DNA of 12,045 nucleotides from Candidatus Aenigmatarchaeota archaeon (GTDB taxonomy: Archaea; Aenigmatarchaeota; Aenigmatarchaeia; GW2011-AR5). The stretch is from the NCBI GenBank assembly GCA_016198645.1, contig JACQIE010000046.1, positions 1 through 12,045 on the forward strand, given 5' to 3'. This document shows, one piece after another, positions 12,033 to 12,045 of the stretch (position 1 is the stretch's first letter; every line of letters starts with the position of its first letter). The notes under the pieces were generated by a model that saw only the letters and a program-made list of their open reading frames with translations, made no database searches and had not been told where the DNA came from. A program made the position numbers and the translations under genes.

Positions 12033-12045
12033 CATGCCCTAATAA

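Overview
The window is archaeal. It carries a proteasome alpha subunit, the small RNA polymerase subunit Rpo11 (RpoL), a TFS/TFIIS-type cleavage factor and a class III (type IV pilin) signal peptide. Genes that begin a transcription unit usually have a TATA-like box starting 27-32 nt before their ATG and no Shine-Dalgarno site, which implies leaderless mRNAs; genes inside operons overlap by 4 bp (ATGA) or have a GGAG-type site. The small dense genome style and the pilin type would suit a DPANN-type or other uncultivated euryarchaeal lineage, but the sequence does not prove this. I see no tRNA, rRNA, CRISPR array or insertion sequence.

Left third (1-3913): a partial unknown gene at the left edge, a Ste24-like M48 membrane metalloprotease and a ferredoxin-NADP reductase-like flavoprotein, all on the minus strand. 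The flavoprotein shares a very short divergent promoter with psmA (plus). psmA is followed by a pilin-like surface protein whose head appears to be interrupted by a LamG (concanavalin-like) domain.

Middle (3914-9261): an intergenic copy of an ~80-bp repeat, then a minus-strand three-gene ABC operon (LolD/MacB-type ATPase, membrane-anchored CARDB/S-layer-like protein, MacB/FtsX-type permease) joined by two 4-bp overlaps. Its promoter is a near-perfect inverted repeat shared with rpoL. Next come a small unknown gene, a hairpin-rich 300-bp spacer holding the second repeat copy, tfs, and two paralogous AbrB-ACT-like regulators on either side of a small unknown gene. tfs and the first AbrB gene share a symmetric promoter, and that AbrB gene seems to lack a normal start codon at its homologous position.

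Right third (9262-12015): a tight plus-strand operon of four genes: a winged-helix protein fused to a domain resembling the C-terminal domain of archaeal S-layer proteins, a phosphoribosyltransferase-fold protein with an altered PRPP loop, a protein of unknown family, and a HAD-superfamily phosphatase. This operon is the best candidate here for an undescribed system. It could be a ligand-regulated nucleotide or sugar-phosphate module, but its substrate cannot be read from the sequence.
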